Below are positions 1 to 7,770 of a stretch of 64,000 nt of DNA, in pieces. The translations under genes and the position numbers were made by a program. Numbering within the stretch: position 1 is the stretch's first letter; every line of letters starts with the position of its first letter. Source of the stretch: Brevibacillus humidisoli (GTDB lineage Bacteria; Bacillota; Bacilli; Brevibacillales; Brevibacillaceae); assembly GCF_020923435.1 (NCBI RefSeq), contig NZ_CP087263.1:1197970-1261969 (forward strand), read 5' to 3'. Below the pieces are notes generated by a model. That model ran no database searches. It was not told the DNA's origin and worked only from the letters and a program-made list of their open reading frames with translations.

Positions 1-1929
1 ATGGTGCCTGTCCAAGCGACTGTTAGCCAACCACCGTCTAGTCTGCAGATGGCGCAACTGCCAACAGGCAGCAGCAAGGGGTGGTTCGGACCATTGTCCG
101 CAGAGAGCCAGGCCCTGGCCAGGTTAGCTGCTCAGGGGTTTACTGATGAACAGCAGAGCCAGATCCAGCAGGCAGTCGATGAGCTGACAGTAATGAATCC
201 CAGGGTTGACCGGGCTCAGGTTTACGATCTCGTAAACAAAGCTTTGCTTGCCGATCCCGAGAATGGGCTCACGATGGCTCGCCAGGCTCTACAGCTGCAT
301 AGGATTCGTCCCGACTTGGGCAGTGCCGTTCAGTACCTGAATGCGCAAATCGCAATTAAGAATGCCTCGCCAAATGCGAGTGTGAAAGGCATTGGAGACG
401 CACTGGCTAATCAAGCCTACGCCGCGGGTCCGCACAGTCAAATGCTCACTTCCGTACAAAAGCAGGCCCAGGAAATGATCACTGGTAATCCGACCGGCAG
501 TGGTGCCATGGTGGAAGGACAATTGGACCAATCCTTCCAGACAGTAAAACAGGCAGATCCTCTGTCCGGCATCTTGGAGGCACAGACACAACTCAATAAC
601 CAGTTTATCGGGCTAGGCATGGTTCTCGCCAAGGATCTTTCTCCTGCCGTCAGCGCAGCCGCTAATGCAGTCCGCAACTTCAATCAGTTTCTCAATAATT
701 TGCCGCCCGTTCCTGCGCTGCTCGCCTTAGGAGCTGCTGTCGCAGGGGTGAAAATGGCGATGGGAATGCTCAAAGATGTTGTAATCGGTGCATGGATGGG
801 AATGAAGGATCGGGTTAACGGGAAGTTTGGCTGGGAGGGAACCCTGCAGGAACGGGTGAGACGCAAGATCGGCGGGGGAAACCCCGATAACGACAAACTG
901 CAGTCATTTTGCTGCTGTTGGGAAGACTCAACAGGCAGCAAGAAAAAAAGACGGAAGCGCAACGAGTCTAAGGGTGGCCGATCTAAAGATGGCAGCTCTA
1001 AGAAAGGAAACGCCTCTGTCCGACGGAATTTATCCTCGCAAACCATTCGCAGGACATTAGGCGGCGGCGGGGAATCGAGAGAACCGAAGAGAAAGGGATG
1101 GCTGGAACGATTGAAGGGAGGGCTTGGCGGACTGCTGCCAAGAAAGGACACACTGCTATCCGTTGTGAAACAGGCCTGGGATGGAATAACAGGGATGGGT
1201 CGAAAAGCACTTCCGGCAGCCGGCAAGATGCTTCGGGGAATCCCTGGTATCGGCAGTTTGCTCGGAGCAGCGGGACTTTTTACAGCCGAAGACAAACTGG
1301 ACGCTGTCGGAAAACTAGGGGCCGGATCACTTGGAGCCTGGGGGGGAGCGGCAGCCGGTGCAGCGATTGGCTCTGTCGTACCGGTGATTGGCACTGCAGT
1401 TGGCGGGATCGTCGGGGGAACCATCGGCGCGTTTGGTGGCGAAGCGATCTACGAGAAGAGCCAAGCGATTTACGAGAAAGTGAAGGCTTGGTTCGGTGTT
1501 GAACCTCCTAAACCTCCTAAACCACCAAGACCACCAGCAGAGATTCTCAAGGATGTCGGAAACACATTGCAAGAGATGGCATCGAAAACGAGACTTGGTA
1601 TGGTCGGTACAGCGCTGGCGCCAATCGGTCAACGAATCTGGACTGAAATGAAAAAGAAGATGGAGGAGAACAGACAGGCAGGGCAACCAGGAGTAAAACC
1701 TGCCAGTGTCCCAGTGGTCTCCCCGACCAGGGTACAAGAGAAGCAGCGGCAGCCAATAGCGCTAACGGTCCACAACATGCCAATCACACTGAAAGCGGAC
1801 GGTATCCTGCAAGACGTCGGCGGATTGCTTCGTCTGCTTCAAGACCCTTCTATAAGCAACGAAATCAAAGCGATGGTAGAAAAATTCTTCGTGGATGGAA
1901 TTGAAACGCTGGGAGGACTTGTCAGTTGA
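1..1929 (+). CDS. phage tail tape-measure-like protein, probably 5'-truncated by the window
   Basis: The frame is open from the first base, so the true start is probably outside the window. The 642 visible residues are low-complexity and helical: an Ala/Gln-rich N-terminal half, a hydrophobic stretch around residues 235-265, a Cys triplet (FCCCW, near residue 304) followed by a very basic segment (KKKRRKR), a glycine-zipper region around 437-480 (AWGGAAAGAAIGS) and a Pro-Lys linker near 501-513. This layout fits the C-terminal part of a tail tape-measure protein, which sets tail length and spans the membrane during DNA entry. A tail-spike-like gene follows directly. Family assignment is by composition and context only; a toxin-like or other secreted protein is the alternative. 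Confidence 0.5.
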   Translation: MVPVQATVSQPPSSLQMAQLPTGSSKGWFGPLSAESQALARLAAQGFTDEQQSQIQQAVDELTVMNPRVDRAQVYDLVNKALLADPENGLTMARQALQLHRIRPDLGSAVQYLNAQIAIKNASPNASVKGIGDALANQAYAAGPHSQMLTSVQKQAQEMITGNPTGSGAMVEGQLDQSFQTVKQADPLSGILEAQTQLNNQFIGLGMVLAKDLSPAVSAAANAVRNFNQFLNNLPPVPALLALGAAVAGVKMAMGMLKDVVIGAWMGMKDRVNGKFGWEGTLQERVRRKIGGGNPDNDKLQSFCCCWEDSTGSKKKRRKRNESKGGRSKDGSSKKGNASVRRNLSSQTIRRTLGGGGESREPKRKGWLERLKGGLGGLLPRKDTLLSVVKQAWDGITGMGRKALPAAGKMLRGIPGIGSLLGAAGLFTAEDKLDAVGKLGAGSLGAWGGAAAGAAIGSVVPVIGTAVGGIVGGTIGAFGGEAIYEKSQAIYEKVKAWFGVEPPKPPKPPRPPAEILKDVGNTLQEMASKTRLGMVGTALAPIGQRIWTEMKKKMEENRQAGQPGVKPASVPVVSPTRVQEKQRQPIALTVHNMPITLKADGILQDVGGLLRLLQDPSISNEIKAMVEKFFVDGIETLGGLVS

Positions 1930-2025
1930 CAAGATGCTCTTTCTATTTAGTCGGGATGCAGCGATGACTAGGGAAAAGAAGCGATCAAAACGGGAGACAA
2001 AGCAAGGTAAATGGAGGAGATAGGA

Positions 2026-3824
2026 ATGGATATGACAACCTGCTACATGATTGACCCTGCTGCATGGGGGATTTATACGGATGGGACCCATGCAAAAGCG
2101 ACCACTGACGGACTGAATGCGGCAATCCAATACGCCAAGTCGGAGGGCTACAGCGAAGTTTTTACTCCCAAAGGAAAATACCTGATCGACGCTGTTTCCA
2201 AAACGTCTTCAAAGCCTGAAAACGGAGGGGGAGTGAAGGTCCCTTCCAACATGAAGCTTCTGATGAGTCCGGAAACGGAATTGAAGGTCGAACCCAATGC
2301 GGCGCTCGGCTATTCCTGCATCTACCTGGACGATGTGGAAAATGTGATGATTCGAGGTGGCATGCTGACGGGTGAACGATACGAACATGATTACAGCGAT
2401 CAGACGAGACCGACTCATGAGTGGGGCTCGGGATTAATGTCCACGGTGGACGGAATATCACAACCTACAACGTCAGCATCAGAGATTTTACCGGAGATTG
2501 CATTTTTGTGAATGCGCAAGGGATGATCGGTGTTGGCACCAAACCGTATACCCCGCCGAAAAAAGTAACCATCCAAAGATGCACGTTGGATGGAGCGAGA
2601 CGGAACAACATTTCGATTAATGCTTGCGACGGGGTGGTCATTGAGAACAACGTGATTCGCAACGCGGGTGTTGATACCACCATCGGTCCCGGATTCGGCA
2701 TTGACATTGAAGGGTACGGAGAGGGCGACATTGACTTCGAAGTGCCGGTAAATGTCGTGATCAAAAACAACACGTTTCGCGGGAATCGAGAACATTCGAT
2801 GTCCAATTACAATGGATACGGCGTCGTGATCGAAGGCAACTTCTCTGATCACACGATTTCCTACGGATTCGGAACCGATACGGTAATCGCCAACAACGTG
2901 ATTATTTGCACTGACGCAAAGGTTGAAGCGATCAGGTGTGAAGGGGTATCCAATGGATTGGTGGGAAATAACGTGACGATCACCGGAAATGTGGTCAAAG
3001 GCTTCGTTAAAGGCATACAAGCATCGGGTAAAGATGTTGTCGTGGCGGGCAATACCATATCCGATGGAAGATTGGGGATTCAAGCCTATCTAGCGGAGAA
3101 CGTCCTGGTCTCCGGCAATGCCGTCCATCATTGCGAAGTTAGCGCCTATAGGATCGGACATTCCAAAAATGTGAGTTTGGTGAACAACAAAGCGTTTGCT
3201 GTCAACGGGTACGCCATCGAAGTGTTCCAATCCCCTGTGAAACCCAGCGATCCCGATGAAGAACCTGCGATTACCTGCAATCTGGTCGCCTCCAACTTGA
3301 TTAGCAAGTGCAGAGGAGGGATCAAGGTTGAGGATTCGGATGTATCGGTAATGGGGAACCTGATCGACTTGAGAGAATACGAGGGTCCATTGGCGTCCTT
3401 ATACGACATCTCCTTTGACAAAAACAGCAATGTGGCGATCAAAGGAAACCGAATCGTGGGAGCGAAAAAATTCGCTATCTACGGGGAAGGCCGCAGTGGA
3501 AAAAGAGTGCTGATTTCCGACAACGACATAGCGGAAACCAAGTCAATTACCGCAGTCTTGATCAAAGAGGGAGTGCGGCCGCAGGTGATCGGCAATAACA
3601 TATCTTTTGACAGGAACAGCGACGGAGGAATTGGCATCTATTTACAGGCAACGTCAAACGCTGTTGTAGCCAGAAATTCCGTTTATTCCAATTCCGGGTT
3701 TTCGCTCACCAATGCCATTCGCACCAACGAATCGAACCATTCAAAAGTGTTGCAGAATGTGGCGGTTGGCGGTGGCTTATTACTTAGTCAGGGTGATACG
3801 ACGATGGGGAATACGGTCGTCTAA
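2026..3824 (+). pseudogene. right-handed beta-helix tail-spike / pectate-lyase-superfamily protein, frameshifted
   Basis: ATG 2026 follows GGAGGAG at six bases. The N-terminal part (PAAWGIYTDGTHAKATTDGLN) is the usual head of the Pectate_lyase_3-type beta-helix fold. The rest carries many short parallel beta-helix repeats of the kind VVIENNVIRNAG and NVLVSGNAVHHC. The frame breaks at the G run 2423-2426. Upstream reads ...THEWG in frame 1, and GLGINVHGG continues in frame 3. One extra G restores a single protein of about 599 aa. Such proteins serve as phage tail spikes or polysaccharide-degrading adhesins, and it sits right behind the tape-measure-like gene. Either a real single-base deletion or a sequencing error; a programmed shift is unlikely because no slippery site is present. 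Confidence 0.75.
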
Positions 3825-3860
3825 CCACGCCCTTTTACGTGATCGCATCCTAGTGAAACA

Positions 3861-3894
3861 GCCTCGGAGCGGGACACGCTTCGAGGCTTCTTTA
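3861..3894 (+). terminator. intrinsic terminator after the tail-spike gene
   Basis: An 11-bp stem (3861-3871 with 3877-3887, loop GGACA) is followed by TTCTTT. On the minus strand the same stem is followed by TGTTT, so it may act both ways. A second 8-bp stem (3904-3911 with 3923-3930) lies between it and the convergent glycosyltransferase gene. Confidence 0.7.
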
Positions 3895-3937
3895 GAAGGG
3901 TTTAGAAGGGGATACTTCATAACCCCTTCTTCAGCAT

Positions 3938-5131
3938 TTAATCACGATTGGGGGCGAGACTTTGGATGTTTTGATATGTTTTCCTCATGATAACCAGGAT
4001 TCCCCTATAGCGATATTTGGTTGATTTCTGCAGCAAAAACTTCTCTGCTTCTATACAAGCGGAACCAAGGGTTCTCGAGAGATAATGATACCAAGGTGAA
4101 TGAGGGTTGCTGTTGAATTCTGCGGCAGTGTGCGCGAAGAGTTGTTTCATTGATTTTGCCATCCTCTGATAGGAAGGGCGTTTGTAACGGCTAAACTTGT
4201 TGAGTATCCGCAACATGTTTTTATAGGTGTTTATCTTTTCCCAAGGGGGACAGACTGCAAACAATGAAAGCTCTGGATCGTGAAAACCGTGCAGTCGATA
4301 AACTTTCCTTAAATGCTCCAAATTTGCATCGACTCCGGACGATGCGGGATGCTCCTGTCGGTAGCCAATCACCTTGTCGATACTGACGAAGCGGTAACCG
4401 TGCTTATGGAGTCGGTATCCAAGTTCCCAATCTTCCAGATCGTACTGATCAAAATGCGGATCGAAACCGTTCGCTTTATGAAACAATTTTTTAGGCATCG
4501 ACAAACAGCGGGTAGCCGACAACAGCCATGGAGCGACATCTGTTTTGAGATATTCCCTTTTGATGCGGTCAGCCACGTCCCAAGGAGCCGCGATCTTCTC
4601 CAAGATGTCCGTGTTCTGCCGGATGTCATCAGGTGTCACCATTTCTACGGATGTGTTGGCATCCCAATACGGATCGTCCCATAAACCGCACGAATTGAGA
4701 AGCTGGCGGATCGTATCTTTCTCCTGATCGGAGAAATCGGGGTAGAGGTGAGTATAGACACTTTTCCAACATTGGGGGGCAGCGGATATCACACTATTTG
4801 GGGATTTCTTATGGTATTGAGAGTGTACAGTTAGAAACTGGGGGGTAACCAAAAAGTCACAATCACAAAAGATGACGTAAGGTGACCTGGCTGCCGCGAC
4901 TCCAATGTTGCGTGCTGCTGCTCTTCCGTTCTTCTGGTTCGTTGTAATCGTGACGAGTCGATAAGGTGCCTCATACTGCATCAACCTTTCCTGTGTATCA
5001 TCCGTTGAACCATCGTTAACCACGATTATTTCAAACTTATCTCTTGGATAACATTGAGTTTCGAACGAAGCTAACGTTAACATCAACGGCAAGGAACGGT
5101 TGTATGCGGGCACAATGACGCTAAAGTTCAA
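3938..5131 (-). CDS. family 2 glycosyltransferase
   Basis: A 397-aa protein starting from a TTG codon behind GGGAAGG. The N-terminal GT-A fold begins MNFSVIVPAYN with VVNDGSTDDT (nucleotide-sugar binding), the invariant NGRAAARNIG turn, and a DCD motif around residue 93 as the DxD metal site. Around residues 230-260, GFDPHFDQYDLEDWELGYRL matches the galactosyltransferase-like C-terminal subdomain found after GT2 domains. There are no membrane segments, so it is cytoplasmic and transfers a sugar to a glycan or protein acceptor. The gene stands alone and converges on the phage-like remnant, so the acceptor cannot be deduced. It could be serotype or spore-surface glycosylation. Confidence 0.85.
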   Translation of the reverse strand: MNFSVIVPAYNRSLPLMLTLASFETQCYPRDKFEIIVVNDGSTDDTQERLMQYEAPYRLVTITTNQKNGRAAARNIGVAAARSPYVIFCDCDFLVTPQFLTVHSQYHKKSPNSVISAAPQCWKSVYTHLYPDFSDQEKDTIRQLLNSCGLWDDPYWDANTSVEMVTPDDIRQNTDILEKIAAPWDVADRIKREYLKTDVAPWLLSATRCLSMPKKLFHKANGFDPHFDQYDLEDWELGYRLHKHGYRFVSIDKVIGYRQEHPASSGVDANLEHLRKVYRLHGFHDPELSLFAVCPPWEKINTYKNMLRILNKFSRYKRPSYQRMAKSMKQLFAHTAAEFNSNPHSPWYHYLSRTLGSACIEAEKFLLQKSTKYRYRGILVIMRKTYQNIQSLAPNRD

Positions 5132-5388
5132 TTACCTTCCCGCCCTCTCAGAATATATTTACGAGTATTATATGTGACAGCTTTTGAGGATGAATAGACT
5201 GATAACAGAAGTAGATGCGCCCTGAATGGCAAGTGTATGTTCAAGGATGATAGAGCGATGCTATTCTAAGGGGACCACAGGTGTGGGGCAATAGCAGAAA
5301 AATGTGGGATTACAAACGGAGCGCGTTCGATACCTATGACTTATATGTGTAATATAAAGTAACATAAATTCGTTTTTTTTATTTTGTG

Positions 5389-5416
5389 TTGACAATTTAT
5401 TTAATTGTGTTAGAAT
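5389..5416 (+). promoter_or_regulatory. strong sigma-A-type promoter
   Basis: TTGACA at 5389-5394, a 16-base spacer and TAGAAT at 5411-5416. It predicts initiation around 5423, only about 55 bases ahead of an intrinsic terminator. Confidence 0.7.
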
Positions 5417-5422
5417 AATTGA

Positions 5423-5477
5423 CATGGGAATTCCCTCCATCTCCTTAACTTGGACCCTGAAAAGGGTCATTTTTTTT
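5423..5477 (+). ncRNA. candidate small RNA of about 55 nt with C-rich anti-SD motifs
   Basis: A good promoter and a strong terminator bracket about 55 bases with no convincing reading frame. The predicted transcript carries a small self-complementary GGGAATTCCC. It then has two unpaired pyrimidine patches, CCCTCC and CTCCTT, complementary to Shine-Dalgarno sequences. It ends with the terminator stem GACCCT-GAAA-AGGGTC and eight Ts. C-rich loops opposite SD sequences are a known feature of Gram-positive trans-acting sRNAs; assignment here is inference. The alternative is an attenuated leader for something downstream. Confidence 0.45.
5453..5477 (+). terminator. intrinsic terminator of the candidate sRNA
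   Basis: A 6-bp perfect stem 5453-5458/5463-5468 with a GAAA loop, followed by A and eight Ts (5470-5477). Confidence 0.8.
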
Positions 5478-5543
5478 GTCTGTGAAGGAAATGGACTGGT
5501 GGTACAAGTAAAAAAACAGGGTGGATTCAATCGGAGTATCGGG

Positions 5544-5564
5544 TATAATGGGAACATAAGTTCT
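5544..5564 (+). promoter_or_regulatory. LexA-like operator overlapping a -10 element
   Basis: TATAAT at 5544-5549 is followed at once by GAAC-ATAA-GTTC (5552-5563), a perfect fit to the GAAC-N4-GTTC core of the Bacillus LexA/DinR box. The -35 region is weak. The next gene is a YolD homologue, a family that in B. subtilis belongs to SOS-linked uvrX/yqjW-type operons, which supports SOS control. Confidence 0.55.
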
Positions 5565-5677
5565 TGTTGGGTGGAGAGTCTGGATACCTTTTCTACAAAT
5601 AAGGTGGCTGTTTTACATATGGCAGCAGGAATATCCCGCTAGATGGATACTGCTTGATCATGAAAGGAGATATTTAG

Positions 5678-6028
5678 ATGAAGTCAGTCAGCCAGAAAAA
5701 CAACCTGTTTGGAGTGACGCGTTTGGTTTTAACAGCGAACCGGGACATATACATGGAACAATCGCAGGATGAGATGTTGGTTTCGCAACCCATGCTAGCG
5801 GAAGAGAAGGTCGCTGAAATCAACTATCGGATTTACGACTCGGTCCAATATGACTACGGCGTAACCGTTCGCTGGTGGGAGCCGGTCGAAAAAGGACGCG
5901 GTCGGATCCGTGAGATGTGGGGCTGGGTAAAGGATGTAGATACGGCATACAAGGTGATAAAGCTGGTTAACGATGAACAGTCTATCTGGATTGACCTGGC
6001 GATGATAGTCGATGTGAACGTTGCATAG
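5678..6028 (+). CDS. YolD-like protein
   Basis: A 116-aa protein; ATG 5678 follows AAAGGAGAT. The C-terminal half (VRWWEPVEKGRGRIREMWG, then AYKVIKLVNDEQSIWIDLAM) shows the YolD-like beta-barrel pattern of a charged strand, a turn and the closing I-x-I/L-x-DI strand. In B. subtilis such genes sit beside Y-family polymerase genes (uvrX, yqjW). Here no polymerase gene follows, so it is an orphan. The upstream LexA-like box suggests DNA-damage induction. The molecular function of YolD is unknown. Confidence 0.75.
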   Translation: MKSVSQKNNLFGVTRLVLTANRDIYMEQSQDEMLVSQPMLAEEKVAEINYRIYDSVQYDYGVTVRWWEPVEKGRGRIREMWGWVKDVDTAYKVIKLVNDEQSIWIDLAMIVDVNVA

Positions 6029-6086
6029 TCAGGTCTGTGACAGGGTGAGCATGCCCGCCCTACGCTGATCATTCAGGATTTCGTGA

Positions 6087-6191
6087 TCATTGGGGCCAAA
6101 CCGTAATGATCGTGGACAAGGCGATCAGGGCAATCATGCCGACAATGATCCATATAATCGTTGATCTGTTAACGGTTTTTCGCTTTTCCAT
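6087..6191 (-). CDS. 34-aa single-pass membrane peptide
   Basis: Reads MEKRKTVNRSTIIWIIVGMI then a further hydrophobic run ending ITVWPQ. ATG 6191 follows GGAAAGGAGAGAGCCTTG, a strong ribosome site. Basic N-terminus plus one membrane span of about 20 residues predicts a small inner-membrane protein with N-in topology. I do not recognise the family. It lies between yolD and the YetF gene, downstream of the latter on the same strand. Confidence 0.5.
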   Translation of the reverse strand: MEKRKTVNRSTIIWIIVGMIALIALSTIITVWPQ

Positions 6192-6275
6192 CAAGGCTCT
6201 CTCCTTTCCAGACTGCGGGTGAATGTGTTCTCGCGTTGTGCTTAGAGCGAGTCTCGATCACCGAACCGGAGCAGG

Positions 6276-6955
6276 TTACGGCGTGGTGATGTTCTGATCG
6301 CGTTGGTCCTCCAGTTGTGCTTCCTGAAACAATCCGTCCTGCTTTGGGCTGGTCAGTTGTTCACTGGACTGGAGCGCGCTATTTTTGAGCGGGAATGTAT
6401 ACCCCTCTATTTTTTTCTTTGCAGGGTTCGAATGTTTTGCTCCAACTGTTCCAGTTTGTTCAGGACGTTCTGTATATCTTCTTTCTGGGCAGCCTTCTTC
6501 GCCTCTGTTTGAACGACGGAAAGATATCCACTTGGCTCCAAAACGGCCATTTTTACGTCTGCAATATTGCCGATCTGAAGTTGTCGAAGTCGCATTTCCA
6601 GCTGATCTATCGTCATTTTGGCTCGCTTCATCTCAGCAACATCAATTTGCCCGTTCGTTACCAACACGGATGGCACGCCGTAGATCCATTTGCGAAGCCG
6701 TGGAAATACGATCTGTAGATAAGATAGCGAAACCATTCCCACAACTAACATGAAGCCGCCGTATATGGCGACCCATACACTTTTTGATGCGACTGGTTGA
6801 ATCATCAAGGTACCGATGGCAATCATCAGGACTGCCTCAGGTACGGTTAGCTGAGCGATGGAGCGTTTGCCGGAGAGCCGCAGCAAAATGACCCCAGCGG
6901 TCAAAATCATTAGTACTTGGATGGTGTACGGAAACGTTGGGAGTAGGTCAGCCAT
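6276..6955 (-). pseudogene. YetF/DUF421 membrane protein with a frameshift in an A7 run
   Basis: The intact part (6407-6955, 182 aa) has hydrophobic N-terminal membrane segments, LLRLSGKRSIAQLT near residue 25 and the DUF421 cytoplasmic domain (SVLVTNGQIDVAEMKR, LRQLQIGNIADVKMAVLEPS, GYLSVV). It stops at TAG right after an A7 run (T7 on the plus strand, 6410-6416). With eight As the frame continues through EGYTFPLKNSALQSSEQL to a stop at 6276. The total of about 226 aa is the usual YetF length (about 220-230), against 182 as read. The two C-terminal lengths could reflect an indel, an assembly error or phase variation. Function of the family: membrane protein of unknown role, often spore- or stress-associated. 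Confidence 0.75.
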
Positions 6956-7054
6956 GTTCTAATCACCTCGCTGTTATTGTTCCCCGTTTTTTATGTTCAC
7001 TCCACTCGATTTTCGCCAGAAAGTGGAATAGCTGAACGGCATCAGTTTCCGACG

Positions 7055-7080
7055 TAAAAAAGCGTTCCCGAGGAACGCTT
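7055..7080 (-). terminator. minus-strand hairpin with T-tract
   Basis: A 9-bp perfect stem AAGCGTTCC/GGAACGCTT (7060-7068 with 7072-7080), followed on the minus strand by six Ts. No convincing minus-strand gene ends here. It lies upstream of the YetF start, so it may attenuate antisense or read-through transcription. Confidence 0.5.
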
Positions 7081-7147
7081 GAGCCTGTACAATATGGGGT
7101 GTAGCTGCCATCCCCAATCTTTTCTGCGGTTGTCGCCGTATGAGAGG

Positions 7148-7176
7148 TTGCATCCTTAATAAAAAGGTGGTATAAT
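7148..7176 (+). promoter_or_regulatory. promoter of the cold-shock gene
   Basis: TTGCAT at 7148-7153, a 17-base spacer and TATAAT at 7171-7176. It predicts a 5' leader of about 130 bases before the csp start codon, including the inverted repeat at 7205-7264. Confidence 0.7.
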
Positions 7177-7204
7177 CACCATATTGTATATATTGAGCTA
7201 AGCG

Positions 7205-7264
7205 ATTCACATATTCCAAAGAGTTATCACTTTAGCTTAATGATACTCTTTGGAATATGTGAAT
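7205..7264 (+). repeat. 24-bp near-perfect inverted repeat in the csp leader
   Basis: The left arm 7205-7229 and the right arm 7241-7264 pair over 24 bp with a single bulged T, around an 11-base loop. No T-tract of terminator type follows immediately beyond AATTTTTG. It lies between the csp promoter and the csp ribosome site, so it would be a stable leader hairpin, or alternatively the remnant of a small mobile repeat. Confidence 0.8.
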
Positions 7265-7315
7265 TTTTGTTTGGTCAATATATGCATGAAGCATATTTAT
7301 CAGGAGGTTGCGTAC

Positions 7316-7516
7316 ATGCAAAATGGTACAGTAAAATGGTTCAATGCAGAAAAGGGTTTTGGGTTTATTGAAGTAGAAGGCGGAAGTGACGTTTTCGTTC
7401 ACTATACTGCTATTCAAGGTGAAGGGTTCAAGTCGTTGGACGAAGGACAGCGCGTACAGTTTGACGTAGTTCAAGGAAATCGTGGACCGCAAGCTGAAAA
7501 CGTTGTAAAGCTGTAA
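7316..7516 (+). CDS. csp: cold-shock protein (CspA/CspB family)
   Basis: A 66-aa single cold-shock domain: [20 protein letters not shown] contains RNP1 (KGFGFI), and DVFVHYTAI is RNP2. CspB-type proteins bind single-stranded nucleic acid and act as RNA chaperones. ATG 7316 follows CAGGAGG; the frame is open further upstream but that part lies inside the leader hairpin. Monocistronic, with its own promoter, a long structured leader and a terminator. The long 5' leader matches the known habit of cold-shock mRNAs to be controlled by leader structure. Confidence 0.95.
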   Translation: MQNGTVKWFNAEKGFGFIEVEGGSDVFVHYTAIQGEGFKSLDEGQRVQFDVVQGNRGPQAENVVKL

Positions 7517-7554
7517 GTCCTAAAACGTTCAGGTGACGAAAAGCACCTAATGAG

Positions 7555-7584
7555 AAACTGCCTCCCAAAGGGGGCAGTTTTTGC
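7555..7584 (+). terminator. terminator of csp
   Basis: Stem AACTGCCTCCC / GGGGGCAGTT around AAA, followed by TTTTGC. Confidence 0.8.
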
Positions 7585-7652
7585 TTTCCCGCGTGCCCAG
7601 CAAGCCGGGTGTGTAGAACTTGGAGTGCACATCTTGGATGCCATTTGGATTT

Positions 7653-7686
7653 TCGCCGTATCAGGGAAAACCTCACGTACGGTTTG
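7653..7686 (+). mobile_element. group II intron domain V-like remnant
   Basis: GCCGTATCAGGGAAAACC followed by TCACGTACGGTTT folds as a domain V hairpin: a lower GCCGTA/TACGGT stem, an upper CAGG/CCT stem, a GAAA loop and the two-base bulge region before GTACGG. The catalytic AGC triad of domain V reads CGC here. The expected domain VI partner strand and exon junction are not visible and no intron-encoded reverse transcriptase is present, so it would be a dead fragment. Confidence 0.45.
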
Positions 7687-7709
7687 ATGAGGGGGAACAG
7701 AAATGCGTA

Positions 7710-7728
7710 AGGCGACCGACGGTCGCCT
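7710..7728 (-). terminator. hairpin downstream of the catalase gene
   Basis: Perfect stem AGGCGACC/GGTCGCCT with a three-base loop, about 40 bases past the catalase stop on the minus strand. The T-tract is weak (TTACGCATTT). Confidence 0.5.
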
Positions 7729-7770
7729 AAAAGTTTCAGTTTTCTATTCTACAACAAGGCCCTCAACTGT

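Noticed and set aside
684-1424. Minus-strand 246-aa frame inside the tape-measure-like gene
   Set aside because: Pro/Ser/Ala-rich shadow of a GC-rich coding frame with no ribosome site.
2400-2440. Programmed -1 frameshift in the tail-spike gene
   Set aside because: No X-XXY-YYZ slippery sequence or downstream stem; a G-run length change explains it more simply.
2415-3083. Minus-strand 222-aa frame across the beta-helix gene
   Set aside because: Antisense of the beta-helix repeats; no ribosome site and His-rich shadow composition.
5424-5642. 72-aa plus-strand frame starting at the sRNA promoter
   Set aside because: It would begin at about the transcription start with no ribosome site and read through an intrinsic terminator.
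6974-7219. 81-aa minus-strand frame upstream of csp
   Set aside because: Covers the csp promoter and a perfect terminator hairpin; no convincing ribosome site. The MAATPHIVQAQ part could still be a small gene but is unsupported.
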